From assembly GCA_023458375.1 (NCBI GenBank), contig JAEWZT010000007.1:62001-126000 (forward strand): a stretch of DNA of 64,000 nt. Reading direction: 5' to 3'. The translations under genes and the position numbers were made by a program. The first letter of the stretch is position 1, and every line of letters starts with the position of its first letter. Positions 12,718-21,609 of the stretch are shown piece after piece. The stretch comes from Bacillota bacterium (GTDB lineage: Bacteria; Bacillota; Clostridia; Christensenellales; CAG-314). The notes beneath the pieces were generated by a model, which saw nothing but the letters and a program-made list of their open reading frames with translations, made no database searches and was not told where the DNA came from.

Positions 12718-14128
12718 TCCCTTACGAGCCGCACTATATCCCCGCGTATCAACCGTTGAGCAAGCCCGATTTGGTTATAGCTTGCCTGCGCAGGAAGACA
12801 AGCTTAGGGAATATGCCAACTATAAAGGCTATGAAATCGTCAAGGTTTATAAAGATGAGTTAAGCGGCAAAAACTTAGAGCGCCCCGAAATCAGGGCGTT
12901 AATTTCAGATATAAAAGCGGGTAAAATAGACATCGTTATTATCTATAAACTTGACAGGCTTTCGCGCAAAGTCAAAGATGTCTTAACCCTTGTCGAACTT
13001 TTTGAAAAATATAATGTTACCCTTTACAGCTTAACCGAAAACATAGATGTATCTTCTCCTTTCGGCAGGGCTGCGCTAAAAATGTCGGCAACCTTTTCCG
13101 AACTTGAACGCGAAACTATAATTGAGAGAATGCTATTCGGCAAAGAGCAGCGCAACAAGCAAGGGCTGTTAATGTATAACGGCAGACCGCCGCTGGGATA
13201 TGAGTTTAACGAAAAAACTAAAAGATACGAAATTATCCCTTCCGAGGCGGAAATCGTCAGAAAGATTTTTGACCTGTATAACAGCGGAATGTCTATAAGA
13301 AAAGTTCACGATTTTTGCAAAGGGAATTATGACCATCCGTTTTTCAAAGGTAATAATATGTCTTGCAGAGCGATACTTAAACGGAGCATGTACATGGGCT
13401 GGTTTGAGTGGAACGGTGAACGATTTAAAGGCGAAAACTTTGACCCGATTATTTCTCCCGAAACATACTACTTTGCCCAAGAAAAAATGAAAAAGTCAGA
13501 TACCTCTAAGCTGCGGGAAAACTCCCCCTATTTGCTTACAGGGCTTCTGCTTTGCGGTGAGTGCGGAAATAAATATGTAGGCAAATACTGGGTAAAAAGC
13601 TACAAAACAAAGGGCGGACCCGTGCTGCACGAAACGAGAGGGTATGGCTGCGCCGCAAGAGTAAAGCGGGATAAAACCTACCACCCTGCTAAATGCGAAA
13701 ACAGAATATACGCCGCTAAGGAACTTGAAGAAAAGATTGAAACGGCAATTATTAATTTTGAATTTACCGACGAGAACTCGGATTTTTCCCCAAGCACTGT
13801 CATTGATGCGATTATGGAGCAAAACGCTACATACAAAAAGCAAATAGATAAGCTGCTGGATTTATACCTTGAAGACTATTACGACAAAGATACGCTTGAC
13901 GCAAAAGTAGGGGCTATTCAAAATAAAATAGACGATAACGATAAAGCGTTAAAGGCAATGCAGGAAAGGGAAAGGGATAAGCTGCCTGTGTCGGTTGAAT
14001 ATTTGCGGCAGAAGCAAAAAGAGTTTCCCACGGCGCCGCTAAACGAAAAACGCCTTTTTGTTCAAACTATTATAAAAAGTATCATTATTGAACGAGATGA
14101 TATCACAATCAAGTGGAGAATTAAGTAA
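12707..14128 (+). CDS. Large serine recombinase (phage integrase)
   Basis: A 473-residue serine integrase. The N-terminal resolvase domain (1-150) has the catalytic YPRVSTVEQA and the IIYKLDRLSRKVKDV loop plus KMSATFSELERETIIERM. A recombinase domain follows (150-260), then the zinc ribbon (LTGLLLCGECGNKYVGKY and a second Cys pair further on) and a coiled-coil (LDLYLEDYYDKDTLDAKV). It joins phage attP and host attB without added factors, and an accessory RDF normally directs excision. ATG 12707 overlaps the immA-like gene. The gene ends about 35 bp from the interrupted host gene, as expected for an attachment-adjacent integrase. Confidence 0.95.
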   Translation: MNTNPLRAALYPRVSTVEQARFGYSLPAQEDKLREYANYKGYEIVKVYKDELSGKNLERPEIRALISDIKAGKIDIVIIYKLDRLSRKVKDVLTLVELFEKYNVTLYSLTENIDVSSPFGRAALKMSATFSELERETIIERMLFGKEQRNKQGLLMYNGRPPLGYEFNEKTKRYEIIPSEAEIVRKIFDLYNSGMSIRKVHDFCKGNYDHPFFKGNNMSCRAILKRSMYMGWFEWNGERFKGENFDPIISPETYYFAQEKMKKSDTSKLRENSPYLLTGLLLCGECGNKYVGKYWVKSYKTKGGPVLHETRGYGCAARVKRDKTYHPAKCENRIYAAKELEEKIETAIINFEFTDENSDFSPSTVIDAIMEQNATYKKQIDKLLDLYLEDYYDKDTLDAKVGAIQNKIDDNDKALKAMQERERDKLPVSVEYLRQKQKEFPTAPLNEKRLFVQTIIKSIIIERDDITIKWRIK

Positions 14129-14190
14129 AAAAGCTCTTGTTAAATAGTGCGGGTCTAATGATATAAGTATGTACAGCGTGGTCTCGGGAC
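14129..14190. other. Right attachment site region (attR)
   Basis: Phage sequence after the recombinase stop joins the host substrate-binding protein gene here. Recognisable host coding sequence on the minus strand (GLMGPETTLYI) ends at about 14163, and what follows encodes nothing family-like. The GGTCTCGGGACC stretch at 14180-14191 is a candidate for part of the core. Exact crossover bases cannot be fixed without the left junction. Confidence 0.55.
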
Positions 14191-14449
14191 CCATAAGCCC
14201 GATGTCCGCTTCCTTTGTAAGCAGGGCTGTCATGGTGTTGTCGGCGCCCGCTCCGTTTATAAGCTCTATTTCAAGCCCCGCTTCTTCAAAATAACCCAGC
14301 GACATCGCCAAATACTGCGGCGCATAAAAAATAGAGTGCGTTACTTCGTTGAGCCTGATTTTTCCTTCGTTGTCGTCGCAGGCGGAAAACGCCAAGACGG
14401 GCAGCAAGAGCAGGCAGGCGCACAGAAGTATTGATACAATCCTTTTCAA
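14165..14449 (-). pseudogene. ABC substrate-binding lipoprotein cut by phage integration
   Basis: The gene starts with TTG 14449 behind GGGAGGTAATATA and encodes a lipoprotein signal (LLPVLAFSAC, lipobox ending at Cys) then an NMT1/SsuA-type binding domain start (FYAPQYLAMSLGYFEEAGLE, ADNTMTALLTKEADIGLMGP). Such proteins are about 320 residues, but the recognisable part here is only about 95 residues before the phage boundary. The open frame then runs on through phage DNA to 14039 without a family match. The remaining part of the gene should be at the left end of the phage, outside the window. Confidence 0.88.
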
Positions 14450-14857
14450 ATATATTACCTCCCAAGGGTGTTATGGTAATATAATATTCTTCCTGCGGTT
14501 ATGCTGTTAAAGCAAAGGGAATATTTAAAAAGACTTACAGCGTTTATTCAAACGGACGGCAGATAATACTACTTTTTAGGGCGGTCAGTTTCAATGCTGA
14601 CAGCAGGCGGCGGCATGGACAAAAGATTTTTCAGTATTTTTTAAAAACTGTAAGCCAACGGTTTCAAAATCAAATTATATTGCCGCAGATATCAATCTTA
14701 ATTATTTTCAATCAATTTTAGTTTGTTTTATATAATATTTTGGTCAATCGGGTTTCTTTTTGACTGCCGTTATACTTTTTTTAGGGTTTTGCCGTTTCAC
14801 ACAAAGCTGCCAAAAACACTATAATGAATATGTAAACAAAGGTGAGGCTAACTTAAA
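14450..14857. other. 408-bp divergent intergenic region of the ABC transporter
   Basis: Contains the divergent promoters of the interrupted binding-protein gene and the ABC operon. A TATAAT at 14820-14825 lies before the TTG start of the ATPase gene but has no good -35. I looked for TPP and FMN riboswitch motifs because this transporter family often moves thiamine or flavin precursors and saw none. Confidence 0.4.
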
Positions 14858-15601
14858 TTGACTGTATTAAAACTTGAAAAGGTTTGCAAAACCTTTTACT
14901 CAAAATACGCCGAAACGGAAGCCGTCAGAGACTTGTCCTTTACGGTGGAAAAAGGCGAATTTGTAGCCCTATTGGGCCCCTCGGGATGCGGCAAGACAAC
15001 GCTGCTTTCTTTAATCAGCGGCATTTTACCGCTAAGCGGCGGCAGCATTTCCATATATTCGCAGGGAGAAAGCAAAGTCGGCTATATGCTTCAACACGAC
15101 CATCTTTTTGAATGGCGCACTATTTACAAAAACGTCGTTTTGGGGCTCGAAATCCAAAAAAAGATGACGGAAGAAAACCTTGCGCGCGCGGTATCGCTTT
15201 TAAAAAAATACGGGCTTGGCGACTTTATTGACAGATACCCCAACCAACTGTCGGGCGGTATGCGCCAAAGGGTTGCTTTAATCAGGACGCTTGCGCTTGA
15301 CCCCGAGATCTTATTGCTTGACGAACCTTTTTCGGCGCTTGATTTTCAGACGCGTCTAAAAGTGTGCGACGATGTGTATTCAATTATCAAAAGCGAGAAA
15401 AAAACAACTTTGCTTGTTACGCACGACATTTCCGAAGCCATCAGCCTTTCGGATAGGATACTGGTGCTTTCTCCCCGCCCCGCCCAAATAGCGCATCAAC
15501 ACACGATGGATATGTCGCATATACTCAGCCCCCTTAAACGCAGGGAGCACAGCGGTTTTGCGGCGCACTTTGACAGGATATGGCAGGAGTTAAATAAATG
15601 A
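14858..15601 (+). CDS. ABC transporter ATP-binding protein, SsuB/TauB family
   Basis: A 247-residue ATPase: Walker A LLGPSGCGKTTLLSLISG, Q-loop YMLQHDHLFEWRTIYKN, signature LSGGMRQRVALIRTL and Walker B ILLLDEPFSALD with the H-loop TLLVTHDISEAISL. The sequence is closest to the nitrate/sulfonate/taurine and riboflavin/thiamine-precursor importers. A TTG 14858 start follows AAAGGTGAGG. It overlaps the permease gene by 4 bp. The substrate is unclear because its own binding protein is disrupted. Confidence 0.92.
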   Translation: MTVLKLEKVCKTFYSKYAETEAVRDLSFTVEKGEFVALLGPSGCGKTTLLSLISGILPLSGGSISIYSQGESKVGYMLQHDHLFEWRTIYKNVVLGLEIQKKMTEENLARAVSLLKKYGLGDFIDRYPNQLSGGMRQRVALIRTLALDPEILLLDEPFSALDFQTRLKVCDDVYSIIKSEKKTTLLVTHDISEAISLSDRILVLSPRPAQIAHQHTMDMSHILSPLKRREHSGFAAHFDRIWQELNK

Positions 15602-16404
15602 AAATAAAACCCCTATCTAACCAGCACGCTAAATATTTATTAGGTCAAAAGCGGTATTCTACCGCCGTTATTTTATCTCAGGCGGGTTTTCTTGTGCTGG
15701 TGCTTTTGGTGTGGGAGGCGCTTGCAAGGCTTGAACTCATTGACGCTTTTATAACAAGCTCCCCTACGAGGATAATGGATACAATAATTCAAACCTTTGC
15801 TACGGGAAACCTGTTTAAGCATTTAATGGTATCCACCTACGAAACGGTTGCGGGCTTTTTGCTGGGAACACTGCTTGGCACGGGCGCCGCGATAGCGATG
15901 TGGTGGTCGCAGTTTTTGTCCGACGTGTTAGAGCCTTACGTAGTCGTGCTAAACAGCCTGCCAAAAATCGCTCTGGGACCCCTTATAATCATTTGGGTGG
16001 GCACGGGTACCGCAAGCATAATCACAATGGCGGTATTGGTTTCCGTCGTTGTAACGACAATAACGATGTTAAACGGCTTTAATCAGACCAACGGCGACAA
16101 GATACTGCTGCTAAAAACCATGAACGCAAGCAAGGGGCAGATTTTTCTAAAACTTGTCTTTCCCGCCAATATCTCCACCTTAGTGGCTGCTTTAAAAATA
16201 AACGTGGGAATGGCTTGGGTTGGCACAATTATGGGGGAATATCTGGTAAGCAAGGCGGGCTTGGGATATTTAATCGTTTACGGAGGACAGACCTTTAAAC
16301 TTGACCTTGTAATGAGCTGCACAATAATACTTTGCGCTCTCGCCGGCATAATGTATTTTTGCGTTTCTCTGCTTGAAAAAGCCATAATACGGTGGAAAGA
16401 CTAA
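15598..16404 (+). CDS. ABC transporter permease, SsuC family
   Basis: A 268-residue membrane protein with about six hydrophobic segments and the binding-protein-dependent permease signature (EYLVSKAGLGYLIVYGG near 213-230, following NISTLVAALKINVGMAWVG). It forms the membrane channel with the upstream ATPase. With the substrate-binding gene split by the phage, import through this system should be lost or depend on another binding protein. Confidence 0.92.
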   Translation: MKIKPLSNQHAKYLLGQKRYSTAVILSQAGFLVLVLLVWEALARLELIDAFITSSPTRIMDTIIQTFATGNLFKHLMVSTYETVAGFLLGTLLGTGAAIAMWWSQFLSDVLEPYVVVLNSLPKIALGPLIIIWVGTGTASIITMAVLVSVVVTTITMLNGFNQTNGDKILLLKTMNASKGQIFLKLVFPANISTLVAALKINVGMAWVGTIMGEYLVSKAGLGYLIVYGGQTFKLDLVMSCTIILCALAGIMYFCVSLLEKAIIRWKD

Positions 16405-16777
16405 ACAATTAAAACTGTGAAAATACCGCGCATCTTCAACATAGGCGCTCCACACCGCGTTAAATAATTTTAACGCGTTTCAATATAAGGGGGCGAACAT
16501 AAAACCCCGTTAATACTCTGTTTTAACGGGGACCCCGAAATAAAACCCCATTAAAACTTCGTTTTAATGGGAACCCCTAGAAAAACCCTATTTATACGGG
16601 GCGCAAAGGTTACTCCCGTTTAATTTGACGGGTAGTTTTATGGCAAACTATGATTTTGCAAAACATACGGAAAGTTAAGGGCAAAAAAACTTTTTCGTTT
16701 TTACAGTTTAGAGTTTGCCAAGGGAAAATGTTCGCCCCCGCGGTCTTTAAAATAACGCCCGTTAGCCTTTTTTGGGA
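16405..16777. other. 373-bp intergenic region with three tandem hairpin units
   Basis: Holds three degenerate ~41-bp units from about 16498 to 16600. Unit 1 has CCCCGTTAA paired with TTAACGGGG, unit 2 CCCATTAAAAC paired with GTTTTAATGGG, and unit 3 is shorter; CCCGT..ACGGG at 16617-16634 may be a fourth remnant. A related stem (CCCCATTAAAAAC..TTTAATGG) appears near 56170. These are repetitive hairpins of REP/BIME type. No gene in the region is credible. Confidence 0.6.
16498..16600. repeat. Tandem palindromic repeats (REP-like)
   Basis: Units begin ATAAAACCCCGTTAATACTC, ATAAAACCCCATTAAAACTT and AAAAACCCTATTTATACGGG. The first two stems are 9 and 11 bp and perfect, the third is decayed. The A4C4 edges are shared, so they are copies of one element. 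Confidence 0.7.
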
Positions 16778-17785
16778 TTAACCCAACTTTAATTCCTTTC
16801 TTGCAAAAACGCTGTGAAGCAGCGAGGCAATAAAAATTATTCCGAAAAGCGCAATTAAAGGGTATGAGGCGTCTATTATTGAAGAAAATCCCAAAAGCGA
16901 AAAAAGCGTTGCGGCAAACATAACTGCCGTAACGGACAAAAACTTGTTCTTTATTTTTATATTTACGCTGTTTATTAAGGGAAGAGCGTTGCTTATTACC
17001 GATGTTACCACAGATAGGTAAAGCACGGCGGTGGCGATGTAAAACAACGGCTTTCCCCTTTCTTTGGCAAGGTAAATTAAGGGCATAGGTATATAGGCAA
17101 ACACGCCGTCGTTAAGGCGCAAAATTATAAGCACAAGCAGCAAAACGATTAAACCCGCCGAACACAGCGAACATATAAGCATTTCTTTTTTTGTAAGCTC
17201 CCTTCCCAAAGGAAGCATTACGCCGCAAAGCAAAAGGGAGTTAAAACTGACATAAGACAGGGAGGGGGAAATTGCCGATTCCTCCCCCAAAGCGGCGTCA
17301 GGTATGCCCTTACAGCAAATAAAAATTATAAAAAACATCATTACGGGCACAAAAAGCGCGTTAATTATTTTTAGCCCCTTTAAATTATACATAAGTGCCA
17401 AGCCGCACAGCGCCGCCGTAACGGCGGAAAAAAGCGGTATGCGCGCGTCTAAGTTTATTAAAGGCGCAAGGCACATATTAGCCCCCGCAAGCATTGTTGA
17501 CAGCAGCAAAAAATAGCAAAACAGCAAAGAGAAGCGGGGAATTTTTTCATATTTTCCGAAAAGGCTTGAAAAAAGCCCGTCAATGCTGTCGGCATTAAAC
17601 TTCTTTCCGACGTAAAAAATCAAATAAAAACAAAGTGAAAAGCATATAAAGCAAACCGCCGCAATGTAATATACGTTACCGCCGTGAAAAAACAAAAAAA
17701 CTTCTTTGCCCGTCGCAAAGCCGGCGCCCACAAAACTGCCTAGCAAAACGCATACCGTAATAAGGCACTTTACAAAACTTTTCAT
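16778..17785 (-). CDS. YkvI-like membrane protein
   Basis: A 335-residue polytopic membrane protein, about ten hydrophobic segments, starting VCVLLGSFVGAGFATGKEV, the conserved GAGFATGKE signature of the YkvI family (amino acid/neurotransmitter transporter superfamily). Function in bacteria is unsettled; probably an amino acid or small-ion transporter. It stands alone on the minus strand with no obvious operon partner and a short gap to the next gene. Start at ATG 17785. Confidence 0.85.
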   Translation of the reverse strand: MKSFVKCLITVCVLLGSFVGAGFATGKEVFLFFHGGNVYYIAAVCFICFSLCFYLIFYVGKKFNADSIDGLFSSLFGKYEKIPRFSLLFCYFLLLSTMLAGANMCLAPLINLDARIPLFSAVTAALCGLALMYNLKGLKIINALFVPVMMFFIIFICCKGIPDAALGEESAISPSLSYVSFNSLLLCGVMLPLGRELTKKEMLICSLCSAGLIVLLLVLIILRLNDGVFAYIPMPLIYLAKERGKPLFYIATAVLYLSVVTSVISNALPLINSVNIKIKNKFLSVTAVMFAATLFSLLGFSSIIDASYPLIALFGIIFIASLLHSVFARKELKLG

Positions 17786-17833
17786 ATAGGCTATCTTACG
17801 ACTTGGGGTTTTTGCTTAGAACCTTTTAAAAGC

Positions 17834-19339
17834 TTACAAAATCTGTTGGGAAAAGTCGGCGACCTTTGAATACTCAACCCCGAAAAGGGGGTAAATTGCG
17901 TTTTCGTCTTTTATTATGCGCGCAAGATAGGCAGCGACTACGCGCGAAGAGGCGGTGATATTTCTTTGCGCCATTAAAAGCCCCAGCATTTCTCCCTCGT
18001 TAATTACGCATAATATGTCGGAAGCGGAAAGCACGTATTTGGTGCCCATTACCGAAAGCGCCAGCGCCGTTTGCTCTTTTAACATTAAAGGAAGTTCCTT
18101 AGGCAGCCGCAGATTGTAAAACAGCCCTTCGGCAACGACGGGAATACCGTCGCATTTTTTCATCAAAAGGGCGTAAAGAACGACAGAATTGAGATTTGTC
18201 ATATTAAAGCCCAGTTTGGAAGGGGTTACAAGTAGTTTTTTAAGGTAATTTTCCATTCTTGCGCCTTCAACCTGCGAAAGTAAAAATATGAAGTTCTTTT
18301 TTGTCGCGTCGGCAACGTAAGAGCTGTATAGCGCCCACTCTACCGCCTCAAACAATTTTTTGTTTGAAAAAATGCCGAAAAAGTCGGGAAAAGAAGTAAT
18401 GTAGGAAATTGCCTCTGCCCTTTTTTCCTTGGGTATGTCGGTGCAGTATTCTTTAATTATTCCCCCGCCTTTTACAAAATCGTAGTTGGCGGTATAGTAT
18501 TTAGTTACGGGGTTGGGCACAAAGGTTTCGCAGTCGCGCAGCATTAGCCCCGCGCGCTCGTATTCCCCCGTGTTGTAGCAGGCTATGGCGTAAGGTATGC
18601 AAACATGGAAATATTTTACATAGTCCTCCTGCCCGTCAAGGTTGCTAAGCCATTCATATGCCTCTTTGTGAAGCCCGACGTTTCCCAAAGCCATTCCGAT
18701 TTCGCAAAAAGACCTTACGTCCCCCTCTCTGTCAACGCTTTTGTCAAGGTAGTTGAGCAAGCTTTTGAATGCCTGCTTTTCGCCGTTAAGATAAAAGGCT
18801 TGAAGCGCCAAAACGCTTACCTTTAAATCGTCCTTAAACCTAAAAAGCCCCCATTTGACATGCTCGGAAGCTAAGTCATACCTTTTTTCAGCAATAAAAG
18901 TTGGAACAGAGACCACCACTTTGGCATATTCGTAGATTTCTTTTTCCTCTTCCGCGTAGGGCTGCTGCTGCTCGTTTAAAAACTCCTCAGATTCCTCATC
19001 TTCCAACGCCTGCGTATCGCAAAAGGCGTTCCCCTCTTGGGGCACGCCGCCGCCGTAGTAATAGGAACGCAAATTATCCTCTATTGTGTCAAAATTGCTT
19101 TGCAGCGCCTTCATGCTCTGCTTGACGAAAACTCCTTTTGCAAGCAGAGAATATAACTCCTCGCAGGAAGGAATAATCATGCCCATATCGGCTAATGCGT
19201 AAGCCGTCAAAAGGCGGGCAGACGCGGTATTGGCGCGGCGCAAAAGCGCTATGCCGGCAAAATAATTGCCCTGCTCAATAAGCGATTTTGCAGCAGTCAC
19301 AAGCTGACTTTTCTTTTGGGGGAAACTTACTAAACTCAT
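17834..19339 (-). CDS. TPR-like repeat protein of unknown function
   Basis: A 501-residue soluble protein without signal peptide. Repeated helix pairs (LIEQGNYFAGIALLRRANT, KRYDLASEHVKWGLFRFKDD, LGNVGLHKEAYEWLSNLDG, CYNTGEYERAGLMLRDCE) are TPR/SEL1-like. The linker about 107-127 is very acidic (EDEESEEFLNEQQQ). It resembles unnamed proteins of Clostridia and probably acts as a scaffold. The function is unknown. Confidence 0.6.
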   Translation of the reverse strand: MSLVSFPQKKSQLVTAAKSLIEQGNYFAGIALLRRANTASARLLTAYALADMGMIIPSCEELYSLLAKGVFVKQSMKALQSNFDTIEDNLRSYYYGGGVPQEGNAFCDTQALEDEESEEFLNEQQQPYAEEEKEIYEYAKVVVSVPTFIAEKRYDLASEHVKWGLFRFKDDLKVSVLALQAFYLNGEKQAFKSLLNYLDKSVDREGDVRSFCEIGMALGNVGLHKEAYEWLSNLDGQEDYVKYFHVCIPYAIACYNTGEYERAGLMLRDCETFVPNPVTKYYTANYDFVKGGGIIKEYCTDIPKEKRAEAISYITSFPDFFGIFSNKKLFEAVEWALYSSYVADATKKNFIFLLSQVEGARMENYLKKLLVTPSKLGFNMTNLNSVVLYALLMKKCDGIPVVAEGLFYNLRLPKELPLMLKEQTALALSVMGTKYVLSASDILCVINEGEMLGLLMAQRNITASSRVVAAYLARIIKDENAIYPLFGVEYSKVADFSQQIL

Positions 19340-19548
19340 TTAAAACCTTTAATATATTTTGGGGCGCATTATGATTTCGTTTTTTATTATACCCCATTAT
19401 TTTGCGAAGTCGCACTTAAACCGTTTGCTTCGGTTTACTATTTTTAGCTTTTGTTTCCGCAAGCTTGCAGTTTTACATTGCAAAAATAGTTCTCACAAAT
19501 ATTAGATTACCGAAATCTAAACTTAGCTTTATTCGGCATCACCAACAA

Positions 19549-19565
19549 GGGGGCTTTACGCCCCC
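19549..19565 (-). terminator. Hairpin terminator after the DUF624-like gene
   Basis: GGGGGC (19549-19554) and GCCCCC (19560-19565) pair around TTTAC, just past the stop of the gene ending at 19572. The T-tract on the minus strand is weak, so confidence is moderate. Confidence 0.5.
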
Positions 19566-19571
19566 AAAGTT

Positions 19572-20471
19572 TTAATTTTTTTCTTTTTTAGTTACGGGGT
19601 GGAAAAGCGCGAAGGTTTTCATCATATGGGTCATCCATACCAGCACTATATAAAACGCACCTATAAAGAGCATAATCACCAAAATGAAGCTTGTGATAGA
19701 GGAGCTGAGGTTAATAAGCGCCAAAACCACAACGGGAATTAAAGCGATTATAAGCTTAAAGGAGTTGGGAAGAATATTCATCCACATTAAAAGCCAAGCG
19801 TCTTTAAGGTTAGTTTTTGCGTCCTGCTTATAGGTCGCGGCTACGGAAATTAAAATAAAACAATACATTCCTGCAAAGAACAGCAGTAGGTAAGCCAAAA
19901 CAATAAATATTATTGACACCGCCTTAGGAAAACCGACTGAGCTGAGTAAAAAACTTTGCAGGGAGTATATGCCGTAATAAGCGACGGAAAGCAGTGAGGA
20001 ACAAATCAAAGAATAAGCTATGCTTCCCTTAATCCCCAGCCAAAAGCTTTTGAATATCGTAAGCCTGCCCGTCCAAAAAGCGTCGCGTATAATGGCAAAG
20101 CCGCCCGAAAGGGTAAAAGCCAGCGCCGCGAGGGCGGGTATAAGCCAAAGGTGATACTCGTTGCTTATAATAAGCGACTGCCCGCTGACATAATCAGTAA
20201 CGCCCGTCCAAACGGAAGCTCCCATACCCAGCGCGTTTGCCGAGGGCAAAATATTTGTTATCTGCGCAACGTCTAGGGTGTTAAAATAGAAAACTACCAC
20301 CGCGGGGAGGAAAAATATCAAAAGCAAAATATTGGAAAGGAGGATTTTTAGCATTTGGTCGCGGTAAAGCACGGTAAAGAACTTCCATGTGCTAAGCCTG
20401 TTTAATCTTTTGCTAACATGCTCGTTTCTTTCATTTGCCAGTTTGATTTCGTTATATTTCAGCGCGCTCAT
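19572..20471 (-). CDS. Multi-pass membrane protein, DUF624/YesL-like
   Basis: A 299-residue membrane protein with about six hydrophobic segments. A basic soluble N-terminus (RNEHVSKRLNRLSTWK) precedes MLKILLSNILLLIFFLPAVV, and later AIIRDAFWTGRLTIFKSFWLGIKG resembles the conserved loop of YesL/DUF624 proteins, which often accompany sugar transporters. No transporter genes lie next to it. Function unknown; likely a membrane accessory protein. Confidence 0.6.
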   Translation of the reverse strand: MSALKYNEIKLANERNEHVSKRLNRLSTWKFFTVLYRDQMLKILLSNILLLIFFLPAVVVFYFNTLDVAQITNILPSANALGMGASVWTGVTDYVSGQSLIISNEYHLWLIPALAALAFTLSGGFAIIRDAFWTGRLTIFKSFWLGIKGSIAYSLICSSLLSVAYYGIYSLQSFLLSSVGFPKAVSIIFIVLAYLLLFFAGMYCFILISVAATYKQDAKTNLKDAWLLMWMNILPNSFKLIIALIPVVVLALINLSSSITSFILVIMLFIGAFYIVLVWMTHMMKTFALFHPVTKKEKN

Positions 20472-20623
20472 TTTTTACCTCTTTATCATTCTTGTTTAAT
20501 TTTACATTATTTTTAAGATTTATACAATCAATTAGGGGATACTTATTTCTTTTTTCCTTTTAATTGAGTTTTTGTCTGTGCAGAATTTTCCCCCGCGCGA
20601 ATATAATTATAAAAGGAGAAATT

Positions 20624-21604
20624 ATGAAAAATATCGCTGTAATAGGCGCCACAGGAATTGTAGGCGAAAAACTCATTGAGATTTTAGACAAAGAAGGTAA
20701 AAACTATAACGTGTCGCTTTTTGCCACTAAAAAAAGCGAGGGCAGGCAATACGCGCTATGCGGGCAAACGCTTAAAGTAGAGGAGCTAAATGATACCTCG
20801 GCTCAAAAAAACGACTTTGACCTTGCCTATTTTTGCGCCGAAAACGCCGTTTCGGCTAAATATCTGCCGATGTTTACGGCGCGGGGCACGGTGTGCGTTG
20901 ACAACTCCTCATTTTTCCGCCTTGCTTCCGCCGTTCCGCTAATTATACCCGAAATAAACAGGTATATGCTTTTTTCGCACAACAACATTATAGCCAACCC
21001 CAACTGCACTTCGGTAATAGTGTGTTTGGCTTTAAACGCGCTCAATTTGCGTTTCGGTATAAAAAGGGTGGTGGCATCAACCTATCAGGCGGTAAGCGGC
21101 GGCGGCAAAGAAGCCGTTGACGATTACTTAAAAAAGCGGGGGGAGGGCAAGACAAAAAAACTGCCCCATAAGATTTATGACAACTGCATACCGCATATAG
21201 ATGACTTTTGCCCCAACGGATATACCAAAGAGGAAATGAAAGTTGCGGAAGAATGCGCCAAAATACTTTGCATGCCCGCTTCGGCTTTTACCTGCACGGC
21301 GGTAAGGGTTCCGTTGCTCAACTGCCACTCCGTAAGCTTAAACGTAGAGCTTGCGAGCGCCGCTTCCACCGAAGAAATTACTTCGCTTTTATGTATGACG
21401 GAGGGGGTGGAGGTAATGGACGACAGAAAATCCTATTACCCTATGCCGCTACTGCTTGACGGCAAAAGAAAAATAGGCGTGGGGAGAATAAGGCGGGACG
21501 GCAGCAGAAAAAATACCTTTAATCTTTGGGCGACGGGAGATAACTTGCTTAAAGGAGCAGCCTACAACGCCTACCAAATAGGCGAAATTGTTTTGGGAGG
21601 ATAA
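20624..21604 (+). CDS. asd: Aspartate-semialdehyde dehydrogenase
   Basis: A 326-residue enzyme making aspartate semialdehyde from aspartyl phosphate. N-terminal GATGIVGEKLIEIL is the NADP-binding loop, the catalytic Cys is in NPNCTSVIVCLALN, and STYQAVSGGGKEAVDD and RVPLLNCHSVSLNVEL are typical later motifs. The ATG at 20624 (AAAAGGAGAAATT) is preferred to an upstream start. It heads an asd-dapA-dapB operon for diaminopimelate and lysine synthesis. Confidence 0.95.
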   Translation: MKNIAVIGATGIVGEKLIEILDKEGKNYNVSLFATKKSEGRQYALCGQTLKVEELNDTSAQKNDFDLAYFCAENAVSAKYLPMFTARGTVCVDNSSFFRLASAVPLIIPEINRYMLFSHNNIIANPNCTSVIVCLALNALNLRFGIKRVVASTYQAVSGGGKEAVDDYLKKRGEGKTKKLPHKIYDNCIPHIDDFCPNGYTKEEMKVAEECAKILCMPASAFTCTAVRVPLLNCHSVSLNVELASAASTEEITSLLCMTEGVEVMDDRKSYYPMPLLLDGKRKIGVGRIRRDGSRKNTFNLWATGDNLLKGAAYNAYQIGEIVLGG

Positions 21605-21609
21605 TAAAA

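Larger units (their letters stand above)
1..14165. mobile_element. Integrated temperate phage (right part), serine-integrase type
   Basis: From the window start to about 14,165 the genes form a typical Bacillota phage order: terminase start, late regulator, replication and recombination genes on the minus strand, then a lysogeny cluster ending in a large serine recombinase read outwards. Almost every gene overlaps or abuts its neighbour. Immediately beyond the recombinase stop (14128) the sequence joins an interrupted host lipoprotein gene, which marks the right boundary. Structural genes, lysis genes and the left end are outside the window, so I cannot say whether the element is complete. 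Several coding frames are broken in homopolymers, so it could be decaying. Confidence 0.93.

Noticed and set aside
1..14165. An integrative conjugative element instead of a phage
   Set aside because: Terminase start, ArpU-like regulator and ERF/SSB cassette point to a phage; no conjugation genes seen.
14450..14857. TPP or FMN riboswitch before the ABC operon
   Set aside because: No CTGAGA/ACCTGA-type or RFN core motifs found on either strand.
16498..16634. Repeats considered as a CRISPR array
   Set aside because: Units are palindromic and contiguous without unique spacers; no cas genes in the window.
20472..20623. Lysine riboswitch before asd-dapA-dapB
   Set aside because: The gap is only about 150 bp and lacks the conserved lysine aptamer parts.
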